Source: Hemerocallis citrina (lineage: Eukaryota > Streptophyta > Magnoliopsida > Asparagales > Asphodelaceae). From it: a stretch of 64,000 nucleotides of DNA. How positions within the stretch are numbered: position 1 is the stretch's first letter; the number at the start of each line of letters is the position of its first letter. This document shows, in pieces, positions 35,111 to 45,292 of the stretch. The translations under genes were made by a program, and so were the position numbers. The notes below the pieces were generated by a model, which made no database searches, was not told the origin of the DNA, and worked only from the letters and a program-made list of their open reading frames with translations. The DNA lies in assembly GCA_017893485.1 (NCBI GenBank), contig CM030368.1, positions 176,882,504 to 176,946,503 of the forward strand. The letters are read 5' to 3'.

Positions 35111-35640
35111 CGGTCACAATTGTTACAGATTTCAAAATCCGAGCCGAGCAAGCAGAGATAAGACCCCAGCACTACAATCCCACCAAAGTCAAAGACTTGA
35201 GGACTCAAACCACTCTCCGAAAACTTCATCAAGGAAACATTCACTTATTGGAACAAATGGCTTGGAGGCTATGAGATTTTATAGGCAACTTTGCCAACTA
35301 ATTCATTAATTATGCAGCAAAAGTCAACACTTGAACTTTCAAGTCATATAGTAACCACAGTTATCACAAAGAAAGTGACATAGGTGAACACAACCGTTCA
35401 AACAGTCAGCACTTCAACTTCCAAGGCATACAGTAACCTTGGTTATCGCGAAGAAGGTGACATAAGCAAACACCTGGCAATTATTCGCGCACAATCGCCG
35501 AGGTGTGACTGCTGAAGTGAGACCTCGACTACCTAGTCCCGTCCTGACAAAGCCCAATAGAAAAATGAGAAAAAGGAAGGAGAACAGAGAATTTTTTTAT
35601 TCATAATGAAAAGAGTACAAGGGCTGTGGCCACTCCGCAA
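35111..35640. other. Spacer between antisense units of copy C
   Basis: It holds an imperfect direct repeat of ~105 bp (CAACACTTGAACTTTCAAG..TCACAAAGAAAGTGACATAGG and CAGCACTTCAACTTCCAAG..TCGCGAAGAAGGTGACATAAG). At the right it carries the 3' UTR of antisense unit 2, with the motif variant GCGGAGTGGCCACAGC at 35623-35638. No gene is seen. Confidence 0.55.
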
Positions 35641-37424
35641 GAAGGCAGTGATACAAATAACTTATTAACGGCTTCACAGAGTGGATCCTTTTCCCTTAGA
35701 AGGCAGGGGTTCTTTCTCTGTGGCCATGGCATCCAGCTCGGTCGCCCGCTACAGGTCCTCTACATTCACAGTGAAGGCAAAGCCATCAATCTTGAGTCAT
35801 GGATACTTAATCTTCACATGCGTAAGGGTCGTCTCGTACCCCGCATCTTCGACATCGAGCACTTGCAGCATGGTCTCGTCCAATTCCTTCTTGTCCTTAC
35901 TCGCCCGCTGAGCCACCTCATCCAGCTCGCCTCGTAGTCTCTTCTCTTCGACTACCCCTGCCCCGGGCTCGGACAATTTATACAATTTATAAGACAAATT
36001 AGATACTATGTAGTACAACTGCTCACCACAGGCTGCCTCTCAAAAGGTGGTTAACCGAATTGGTGACTCTTGATCCTTGGCAATTATATTTATACTATAT
36101 TTTTATTCAATGAAACCATCGATATGGTACTAAACCATACCCAAATCCCCTTTTTCATATCATACCCGTACACACACATGCATGAAAGAAGCCGTGGGCC
36201 CCTTCCATCATGTGCCACGTCATCTCCATACAAGAACACAGCACATGAGTGCTGTTCTTCTCCTTCAAGAACCGGTGGGTCCCCCCACCTTTCACAAACC
36301 GGATTTAAAATGAATCCTTTTTCATTTCAAATCCATACATTTATATATAAATCCTCCCTATAGAAATCTCTATAGGCAATTTCCAATTCAATATATTTTT
36401 CAAATCATACATATATATTTCAGAAATACGGGGTATTACACACACCCCCCTTCAGAAATCAGCGTCCTCGCTGATGAGCACGGGACATGCACAATCTAGT
36501 GCAGGATCTACTTTCTAGCCGATGTAGAGCATTTCTGTGAGCGTCACTCTCGTCTTTGGAATTCTGGAGACCAATCCCACTCTGTGGATCATTTTGTGGA
36601 TCTCTGTCCATCGTCCCAGACTTCTGGGGATTGTCTGTCTCACTCCGCCGATCATCCTGGAGTCCATAACTCACTGCTCTCATACACTCGGTGTCGAAAG
36701 TCGGCTTTGATACCATTTGTAACACCCCTGCCCCGGGCTCGGACAATTTATACAATTTATAAGACAAATTAGATACTATGTAGTACAACTGCCCACCACA
36801 GGCTGCCTCTCAAAAGGTGGTTAACCGAATTGGTGACTCTTGATCCTTGGCAATTATATTTATACTATATTTTTATTCAATGAAACCATCGATATGGTAC
36901 TAAACCATACCCAAATCCCCTTTTTCATATCATACCCGTGCACACACATGCATGAAAGAAGCCGTGGGCCCCTTCCATCACGTGCCACGTCATCTCCATA
37001 CAAGAACACAGCACATGAGTGCTGTTCTTCTCCTTCAAGAACCGGTGGGTCCCCCCACCTTTCACAAACCGGATTTAGAATGAATCCTTTTTCATTTCAA
37101 ATCCATACATTTATATATAAATCCTTCCTATAGAAATCTCTATAGGCAATTTCCAATTCAATATATTTTTCAAATTATATATATATATTTCAGAAATACG
37201 GGGTATTACATACCATGCTAGCCGCTCTTCGGACCATCGCTCCTTCTTGGCCAGCAACTCCTGCCGAGCCTTTTTCTCCCCCTCTAACCCATTCTCAAAA
37301 TTCTTAACAGCCCGCCAAAGCTCCTGATTACGGTGCACCAATCCCCTACAGTTCCTTTCGGACTCCTGGGCCTGTTGAGCATCGCGCCGAGTCTTCGCTT
37401 TAGCTTAGCCCCAGTGACAGTAGC
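35641..37424 (-). pseudogene. Antisense unit 2 of copy C, exon 3 (coiled coil), split by a TRIM
   Basis: The minus-strand pieces 37424-37211 (ELLAKKERWSEERLAW) and 35947-35641 (EEKRLRGELDEVAQRASKDKKELDE, GYETTLTHVKIKYP) form the coiled-coil exon; the latter half matches the ALDHV/VVKRV region of the other copies. The intron before it is well preserved: 37425-37495 on the minus strand runs from GTAAGG to TTTTTGTAG. The frame across the TRIM joint does not match exactly, and a stop interrupts the C-terminus. Confidence 0.72.
35948..37210 (-). mobile_element. TRIM-like element 1
   Basis: The LTRs are about 35953-36440 and 36718-37210 (493 bp) around a 277-bp internal region. The minus-strand primer site is TGGTATCAAAGCCGAC (36700-36715) and the polypurine tract GAAGGGGGGTGTG abuts the left LTR. 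The left LTR lacks its TGTAACA terminus (TCGACTAC instead), so the target duplication (TACCA expected from the right side) cannot be confirmed. Confidence 0.85.
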
Positions 37425-37426
37425 CT

Positions 37427-37926
37427 ACAAAAAGGAGATGTTAAAGGAGATTAAAAACCAAGGGAAGACATCGGCGACAAGCAAAAGATCCTTACCAGAA
37501 CCAAAGCCTGAGCCCAACGAGCGTAGACTTCATCCTGAGTCTCCCTATTCAGGGATGCCAGTTCTCTAGGAGTGGCCAGATTTTCGAAAACTGAGCCGCA
37601 TTTGCACGGATCGTTGTCAGATCTGCCTCCATGATGGTCCACGAGAGGAATCCATGCCTTCACTGGCAATGGCGACTTCAGTGCCGTCCCACCACCCGGT
37701 TGTGGAGTTCCATCGGTGGTGACCGGTGACCCTATAATGTTCATGGGGTCAACATCCTTACCCTTTTTCCTCAGTAGAGGCGCGACCAAAGAAGGGGAGT
37801 GGGGGCGCTTTGAGGATCCCTCCTTTGTCTTCTTCCCCTTGGGGTCCTTGGTGATCGCAACCTCTACCTTGTCCGACCTGGCCTTTCCCTTGACCGCCTT
37901 ATTCTCCACTCCTGCCTTGGCCTTCA
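37427..37926 (-). pseudogene. Antisense unit 2 of copy C, exon 2 (3' part)
   Basis: The minus-strand protein has a Lys-rich start (KGKARSDK, GKKTKEGSSKRPHSP), a Gly/Pro linker and WIPLVDHHGG..LATPRELASLN..ARWAQALVL. This aligns with VPNWRVKNHDG..LATPKDRAALK of copy A. The exon ends at the donor GTAAGG (37495). It is interrupted at 37926 by a solo LTR and continues in frame at 43203. Confidence 0.75.
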
Positions 37927-39060
37927 TGTAACGCCCTGAATTCCAAATAAGGCTGAATTCGAGATTTCACAGGATCTTTACTTCACTTCGTACAATTTTA
38001 CAAGGAAAATAAAACTTTTTCAATAACATCAGAGTTTGTTACAATTTGTTACACAGCGGAAGACAAAGTAAATTACAATGAAACAATTACAACATCTTTA
38101 AACAAAACAACATCGGTATATCCACTTTATAGCTTCATGAACTTCCATTACCTGCATGTAAGACTGTGGGCACGTCAGTTGATTACAACCGACGAAATGT
38201 TATATACGGCTATCCTCTCTATGCTGGGAATAGTATAACGATCTCCATACTTTAACAAAACACAAACTTGAATGAAATAAGTGTAGAAATTGTGACTACG
38301 CTAAACATGTAAGTGTATGTCATGCCTTAATGCCTAATGCACACAATTTATACTAGGATGACACTAATGCACACTTGTTCGGATTCTATGCATCCCATAC
38401 TACATAGGTCCGAGGGCAAATGCCTACGTACTCCACAATAAAGGTTTCGATCCCTCGCTATGAAACTACCCAGTAATAAGACAAGGTTTAGATCATTCCA
38501 CGAATTTGAATCCCAGCCCCGGAGTCCACCGCTGACTGTTATCATAGATCCAACATCGTGCGAATCATCCCGCAAGTGCCCCTCTAGCTCCGGAATACGC
38601 ATATACATTGGAGTACGACAAAACAAAACTATCCACCCGATTACTCAAGATCCCGGAATCCACCGCTGACCCATCCTCATAATCCTGGATTTAAAAATAA
38701 AAGCCCGTTTCCCACAGAGCAACCTCAGTCCACCGACTGGGTCTATAGCCACAGAGATCCACCACCGACTATATAGAGGCAACCCACTTACGTTTGCCCA
38801 AGTTTACTGCATCTTCACTTATGTGCCTAGTTATTTAGCTCAAGACATGAATAAGTTATCATCCCTAGAATTAGTTTTACCTCCTACCGGACTTGTTCAC
38901 AAAATACGAGATCGCCCGACGGCAATATCTCGAAATCATAACTCAAAAAACTTTCTTTCAATATTGCCGGTAACCGAGGTCTTACTAATGTAATCATAAG
39001 CTTTCATGTACAAGAAGCATGGGTACACATACCCTTTAATAATCATGTCCTAAACTTAGA

Positions 39061-40114
39061 TGTAACGCCCCGCACTCAGTCCGTACGCACACAATTAATT
39101 AAATTCTAGCCACGCCCACCACAGGCACCATCAAAAGGTGGGTATACCCGTTAGGTACCTTTATCACTTGGTTTTCCTATTATATCTTTACACCTACCAT
39201 ATGTTACCATCGATATGGGATTATATTCCCAAGGGTCAACCCGGTTCACTTCTACACCACACACACACACTTCCTTTTTATTCCATCTTTCATTCATTCA
39301 TTCATTAATTCCTTCATGGTCAACTAGTCAACCTATCCATTCTTTTTCCAAATCCATCCATCCATTCCGTAAGCCACGTCACCACTCCCATCCATCCATT
39401 CTGATTAGTATATATATATACACTATATACTATATATACTATCCATATAGTATACTATATACTATTATGCGGAAATACGGGGTCTCACATTCACCCCCTC
39501 TTAAGAATTCAGCGTCCTCGCTGAATACGGGACGTGCAATCTAGTACAGGATCGCCTTTCTAGTCGAATGTAGATTTGTCTCCTAATCGCTGCCCACACA
39601 GGGTCTTACGCATCTCATACACATATCACTCACTTCCTATATACAAATCCTACATTCGATGTCGAAAGTTGGCTCTGATACCATCTGTAACGCCCCGCAC
39701 TCAGTCCGTACGCACACAATTAATTAAATTCTAGCCACGCCCACCACAGGCACCATCAAAAGGTGGGTATACCCGTTAGGTACCTTTATCACTTGGTTTT
39801 CCTATTATATCTTTACACCTACCATATGTTACCATCGATATGGGATTATATTCCCAAGGGTCAACCCGGTTCACTTCTACACCACACACACACACTTCCT
39901 TTTTATTCCATCTTTCATTCATTCATTCATTAATTCCTTCATGGTCAACTAGTCAACCCATCCATTCTTTTTCCAAATCCATCCATCCATTCCTTAAGCC
40001 ACGTCACCACTCCCATCCATCCATTCTGATTAGTATATATATATACACTATATACTATATATACTATCCATATAGTATACTATATACTATTATGCGGAAA
40101 TACGGGGTCTCACA
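39061..40114 (-). mobile_element. TRIM-like element 2 (youngest of the family)
   Basis: Two 429-bp LTRs (39061-39489 and 39686-40114) differ at about two bases. The internal region is 196 bp. The target duplication TTAGA is perfect (39056-39060 and 40115-40119). On the minus strand TGGTATCAGAGCCAAC, an initiator-Met-type primer site, lies two bases from the right LTR, and TTAAGAGGGGGTGAA abuts the left LTR. There is no ORF of its own; the ~92-109-aa frames across the LTRs are simple-sequence artefacts. Confidence 0.95.
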
Positions 40115-40333
40115 TTAGATATTCTTATATTCACTTATTCACAAAGTAATCTTAGTCTTGTCACTATCCATGATCTATTCATCCATTCACATTCTTTATA
40201 AGCAAAAGAATAATTTCTTTTAAGAACACAATTTCATCACATGAAATTTCATAATAAATCCAAGCCATTATAATGTCTCACTTCACTTTAGAATATTCTT
40301 CGAACAAATAAGAGTAAACTTCTCTTCAAGAAA

Positions 40334-40902
40334 ATCACTTCACAAAAATAATACTTTACTTTTCTTAATAAAAGAAAGATCTATAATAGTTTTTTAAGTT
40401 CACATTATTCATCTTTCTATCTCAAATACACTTGAGAGATTCTACAATCCTTTTTAATAAACTCCATTTTATTTTGTAGAATTTCTATCATTTTCTCCAA
40501 ATTTTATTCCCAAAAAATCCTTTCAAAATATTAAAGATCCAGTATGAAATATTCCCAAACATACAGTATCCAATAGCAATCAAATTTCTTAAACACCAAA
40601 AAAAATAAATCACTTTAGAATAAAAGAAAGATCACTTCACAAAAATAATACTTTACTTTTTTTAATAAAAGAAAGATCTATAATAGTTTTTTAAGTTCAC
40701 ATTATTCATCTTTCTATCTCAAATACACTTGAGAGATTCTACAATTCTTTTTAATAAACTCCATTTTATTTTGTAGAATTTCTATCATTTTCTCCAAATT
40801 TTATTCCCAAAAAATCCTTTCAAAATATTAAAGATCCAGTATGAAATATTCCCAAACATACAGTATCCAGTAGCAATCAAATTTCTTAAACACCAAAAAA
40901 AA
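40334..40902. repeat. 297-bp direct duplication within the solo LTR
   Basis: ATCACTTCACAAAAATAATAC starts at 40334 and again at 40631. The following ~270 bases repeat almost exactly, through CAGTATCCARTAGCAATC. Confidence 0.9.
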
Positions 40903-40916
40903 CAAAAGTGGGCCGC

Positions 40917-41150
40917 TGGGTTTCGAACCCATGCCCAAGCGTCAACTGTAGGAAATAACACAAGGTCTAACCACAACCTCAAAGTCCATGTGGACTTATT
41001 GTTCAAAGGGGCAACCGAATCCCATATATCGACATCCCACTGCCGGATTTAAAAAAAGAAACCGAAAGTAAAAAAAGAAAAGGGTTTGCCGAGTTTCGAA
41101 CTCGTGACCGCGCTATAGTGATAGTTTTAAAGAGCCTCCTCTAACCAAGA
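40917..41150 (-). repeat. Two tRNA-like segments in the solo LTR
   Basis: Minus-strand B-box-like GGTTCGAAACC (40919-40929) and GAGTTCGAAACTC (41091-41103), about 170 bases apart, parallel the pair in the LARD LTRs. Confidence 0.5.
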
Positions 41151-42444
41151 ATTCCATTTGACATTTCTGTTACGAAGTTATACTAATTCGCTTTTGTTCA
41201 AACTTTCTGTTATTCTATTATCTTCAAAACTCGATTTTTCTATTTCGATTCTAATCTTTCATTAGACCAATTTTAGTTCATAAAAACTGAGTTATTTTCC
41301 AACAGTAACCACTGATTTAAAAAATTCCATATTTTTGAAATAAAACTAACTTTCAATAGTTTCTTCTAACTAATAACCATGAATCTCAATTTTACTAAGT
41401 AGCACAATTATATGCCTTGTCTACAAATTCAATAGCATTAATTTTATAAAGAAAATAATATATTCATTTACTTATCAAAAGAAGAATTTCCAACTATTGT
41501 TCATGTAATAAACAATTTCTTTATTCATGATTATTAGCGTATGGCAAAAAAAATAATTGATTACTTCTTTTTCTCAATAACTACTACATGATATAAATTT
41601 TTAAATCATCACACATAACATGATTATTATTCTTACCACATCCATAGTATAGTATGTTTTATTTCATCATATCAGAACTACTTATTTTATTACTATTAGC
41701 ATGCACATTCTCAAAATTTACAAAGTAAGAGAATACCTACCTTAGTGAAGCTTGAACAATTGAAAGAAGGAGAACACTACTTCTAGTTCTTCCTTTCCTA
41801 GCAATAGTCTCCAAGCACAAGAACACTACTTTCTTTCTTTTTTTCTCTCTTATTACTTTTGTTTACTTTTGGTGTGTGAAAAATGAGAAGAAGGAGGATG
41901 CTATTTATAGGTCTAGGTTAGGGTCTCATTTGCAAAATTTCATAACCTAATAAATCTCCATATTAATTCTTACAACTCTTCATCTTCTAAACTCTTAAAA
42001 TCTAGAACTCTTCACCTCCACACCCTTCATTTGTCCACCTCTTCAAAAACTCTAACTCTCAAAACTCCCACTGCTCTATCTCCTTCTACCGGTTGCTCTC
42101 TCTTTCTCCCATAATCCACAAAGAGCACACAGAGAAGCCCATTTGTACATCTACTTAATAATCGGGTGGCCATCATGAATGGCGTCACCACCTAAGACAA
42201 CCAGCACTTTGAGTGCTGTTGTTTGCTTCATATATTTCACATTATTCCATTTAATTACTATAATGATCCATGCATACATTTTTCAAATATCACTATCATT
42301 CAACATTCATTCAAATCCCAGTTTAATTCAATTCCAATACACATTTCAATCAGCCCCCACTCTTATATATATTTTTTGAACATATTACATACTTTTGAAC
42401 ATATCATATAGAGAGAGAGAATATCATAGAGAGAGAGAGAGAGA

Positions 42445-42614
42445 GGAAAAAAGGGGTATGAACAACTTGCTCATTTAGTAAATAAGCAATTAATGATGTG
42501 GCATACATATGATTGAAAAAGTCTTAAAAGAGTTAGTTCTCCAATGTATCACATGCATGTCACATAATTAATTGCTCATTTACGAAATGAGCAAGTTGCT
42601 CATATCACTTTTAC

Positions 42615-42616
<2 letters not shown>
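42445..42616. mobile_element. Foldback MITE with long inverted repeats
   Basis: AACTTGCTCATTTAGTAAAT on the left and AACTTGCTCATTTCGTAAAT (reverse complement) on the right lie in ~55-bp terminal inverted repeats around a short loop. It abuts (GA)n and (AT)n runs, so the exact ends and target duplication are unclear. Confidence 0.65.
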
Positions 42617-42648
<32 letters not shown>

Positions 42649-43202
42649 TATTTAGAAATTATATGGGGTGTTATACACACTCCGAAATTTATTTAGAAAA
42701 TAAATACACTCAAATATGCTCGCCGAAAACACGTGCGTAGCACGTAAAATACCAGAATACGAAACTTCTTTATCAACGGAAAAATGTTAAAATAATAAAA
42801 ATACAATATAAGAAAATATATTTATTAATTTTATATATTTCACGACGTAATTGTCACGTACGTAGAAAACACATGCATTATACGTGCAGAAAATCGAAAA
42901 ATGCATTTTAATCAAAATAGGGGGAAAATGAATTTCCGTTTTATAAAATACGTAAAATAAATAATTTAAACACATAGAAAATATTGTACGTAGTGGTGGA
43001 GACACATGCATAAAAAAACACGTAGTACGTAAAATGCATAGATTGAAATTTAATATTTTTGTTAACCCAAAATAGTGTAAAAATCCATACGGGAAGTGCA
43101 TAAATAGTCGGTGATCAAAAACGCGGTAAAAACACGTTACAAAATACACGTGCTAACACACGAGGGCAAAATTGTAATTTCCAATTTTGGCGGGGTGTTA
43201 CA

Positions 43203-43400
43203 CTTCACCCCCGCCTCGGCTCGAGGGTCAGCCTTGGCCTTAACCTCTGGACTTAGTCACGGCCTTAGCTCTGTCCTTATCCTCCGCTTCAGCTCTGGCC
43301 TTAGTCTCAGCCTTAGCTCTGGCCTTTCCCTCAGAAGAGCGTCAAAAATTAGGACTGAGAGAAGAATAAATTTAAGAAGGGGGTAGCGAAGACAACGATA
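43203..43400 (-). pseudogene. Antisense unit 2 of copy C, exon 2 (5' part)
   Basis: It continues the Ala/Lys/Glu-rich frame (KADPRAEAGVKAKAG across the TSD-closed joint). A one-base shift near 43243 breaks it further upstream. The exon 1 domain is not found next to it. Confidence 0.6.
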
Positions 43401-43700
43401 AAAAAATTGTGAAGGGAGAACAGGCAGATGAAAGCACTATATAGGCCTGAAAGGAATATTGAATATTGTGCACTCACGTGGCAAGCGTGGAACATGCGGG
43501 TCCCTAGACAGTTGGTTTCCCCGTCAGCGAAACCCTTCGAATTCCCACTTGAGCCTTTGTTGCTCCGAAGTTCGGAATCCTACATGATCTCAATTGCGAA
43601 TGGGGCCCGACTCTCCAACTCCTCCAGCCAAGACAACGATCCGATCCCGAAGGATCATTAGAAAATTTTAAAGTTCACAACATGATCAAGGCTTAATAAT
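43401..43700 (-). other. Promoter-like 5' flank of antisense unit 2
   Basis: A palindromic TATA-like CTATATAG lies at 43437-43444. The rest resembles the upstream flank of the other units, GC-richer than the surrounding LTRs. No ORF is supported. Confidence 0.4.
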
Positions 43701-43713
43701 ACAAAAACCCCTA

Positions 43714-44361
43714 TCATTTCATCAAAAATAATTGGGTATAATAGGCGGTGGCCAGTCCGTGTTCGGCAAAATACAATGAAAAATAAAAGCTAAAGCAAGG
43801 GAGCTCCTCCCTAGAAGTCGGACGAGCATTGACCCCTTCTGCGATCCTGGGAATAGATCTGAAGTCTAATCCCCACTCCAAAGGAATCTCGGCGGGGGTC
43901 GCAGGCGAAACCCCCGGGGAAGGCGGACAAAAATTTTCATCACTTACATCTTCAAAGGCCCCGTGAGTAGGACCGGCACCATCCCCGAGACCAGAGGGAA
44001 TCGCGAAAGGAATCGCGAGAGAAGTGACAAACTCCAGGTCGTATTCAAGATGGCCAAGGCTGAGATGGGGGTAATCCCGCTGGACGCGCTTGACAACTTG
44101 TTTGAAACCACGGTCCTTGCCATCGACAATCTCATCCGTAGCACCCACTAACTCGAATCGGGTTTCAGCCAATTCGCTCTCCAGCGCATCTTTCTCATCC
44201 AACAGAGTCCTATAGGCAGATCGTTCTTCACCTAGGTCGTCCTCTGGTCCCATCGACCTTTTCTCCAATTCATTCACCTTCTTTTCCAATGCCTCAACGC
44301 GCTCGCGCTCCTCCTAGTATTTCTTCTCATACCGTTCTGCCTTTTACTCCACGAGGTCGAG
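43714..44361 (-). pseudogene. Antisense unit 3 of copy C, exon 3 (coiled coil) 3' part
   Basis: The minus-strand protein has EKKVNELEKR, EKDALESELAETRFELVG and GFKQVVKRVQRDYPHL, then an acidic/proline tail. That matches the C-terminal coiled coil of the antisense gene. Two stops lie just upstream (before 44290). The 3' UTR motif ACGGACTGGCCACCGC is at 43745-43760, inside the over-long ORF, so the real stop is before it. A solo LTR interrupts the exon at 44361. Confidence 0.75.
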
Positions 44362-45292
44362 TGATGTGTCTAAATTTTATACAAATATTTGTACGCATTT
44401 ACCCATTAAAATCGCTTGTTTTCGTCTATCTTGTGTTTAATTCGTCTTATTTCCATAAGATTTCAAGTAATTAATTATTTTTGAAGGAATGAGATTTTTG
44501 ATGCAAAAAGTGAAGATTTTTGGAAAAAATCAACAAACAAAGCAAAACTATTGATTTATTATTTTTAATGATTTGTTAAATTTTATATTTTACAAATTGA
44601 CAATACAAGGAGCAAAATACAATTTTAATTGTTAATAGGGTGTAAAAAGAATAAACAAATTTGGAAGGATTTAGATAGAGCTAAAATAAAAATTAATTAC
44701 TTTAAGTTGATCTAAATAATTTAAATTTAAATTTTTATTTTTAAATTCTAAATTTTTATTTTATTTGTATTTGCAAGACGTGTTTCAAATAAATAAAGAT
44801 GAAGGGTTCTTTCTGCAAAAAAAAACCCTAATTCTGCAAGAGCAAACAAATAGAAAAAGGAGGAGACGAGAAGGCTACTTTAAAAAAATAAAAAATATCT
44901 CTACTACTATAATGGGAGAACCCCTTTGATGCACTCGATTTCGCATCGCCATTAAAGAACTCAAATAGAACTCAAGAACGGTGAATTAGAGCGGGAACGA
45001 AAAAGAAGAGAGCTTGGGTTTGAGAGAAAAGCTCCAAGATGGAAGGAGAAGAAGAATCAAGAACAAGAAGAAGATAACAGAGAGAGGAGAAGAGATAGAA
45101 AGGATTTCCCAATTATTCAGACATAGCTCATAACTGAGCTGCCTACTTGTATTTATAATGTTTCATTACACGTGCTTGACATGTACATTTACTCTTTTAC
45201 ACATCAGTCCCTATACTTCCATTTATTTACTTCCCTAACCATTCGGGTGTGTATCAATTCCTCCCCCCTTCAATAAGACCTTGCCTCAAGGT

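Larger units (their letters stand above)
37927..43202 (-). mobile_element. Solo LTR (LARD-related) in antisense unit 2, carrying a TRIM
   Basis: The ends are TGTAACGCCCTGAATTCC and TTGGCGGGGTGTTACA, with a perfect target duplication CTTCA (37922-37926 and 43203-43207). Without the nested TRIM it is about 4.2 kb. It shares blocks with the other LARD LTRs (GTTCGGATTCTATGCA, GGGCACGTCAGTTG). It also holds a 297-bp direct duplication, tRNA-like segments and a MITE. Confidence 0.87.

Noticed and set aside
36070..36363. 97-aa plus ORF repeated at 36840-37133
   Set aside because: Two near-identical copies because the stretch is the TRIM LTR; no gene-like features.
39215..40118. ORFs of ~92-109 aa rich in Ser/His/Tyr
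   Set aside because: They are translations of CATTCATT and TATATA simple repeats in the TRIM LTRs.
42660..42690. Extra LTR end (GGGGTGTTATA) inside the solo LTR
   Set aside because: Looks like a TRIM or LTR terminus but no matching start or target duplication was found.
43111..43386. 91-aa plus ORF rich in Leu/Ser
   Set aside because: Crosses a solo LTR boundary and is the shadow of the Lys/Ala-rich antisense exon.
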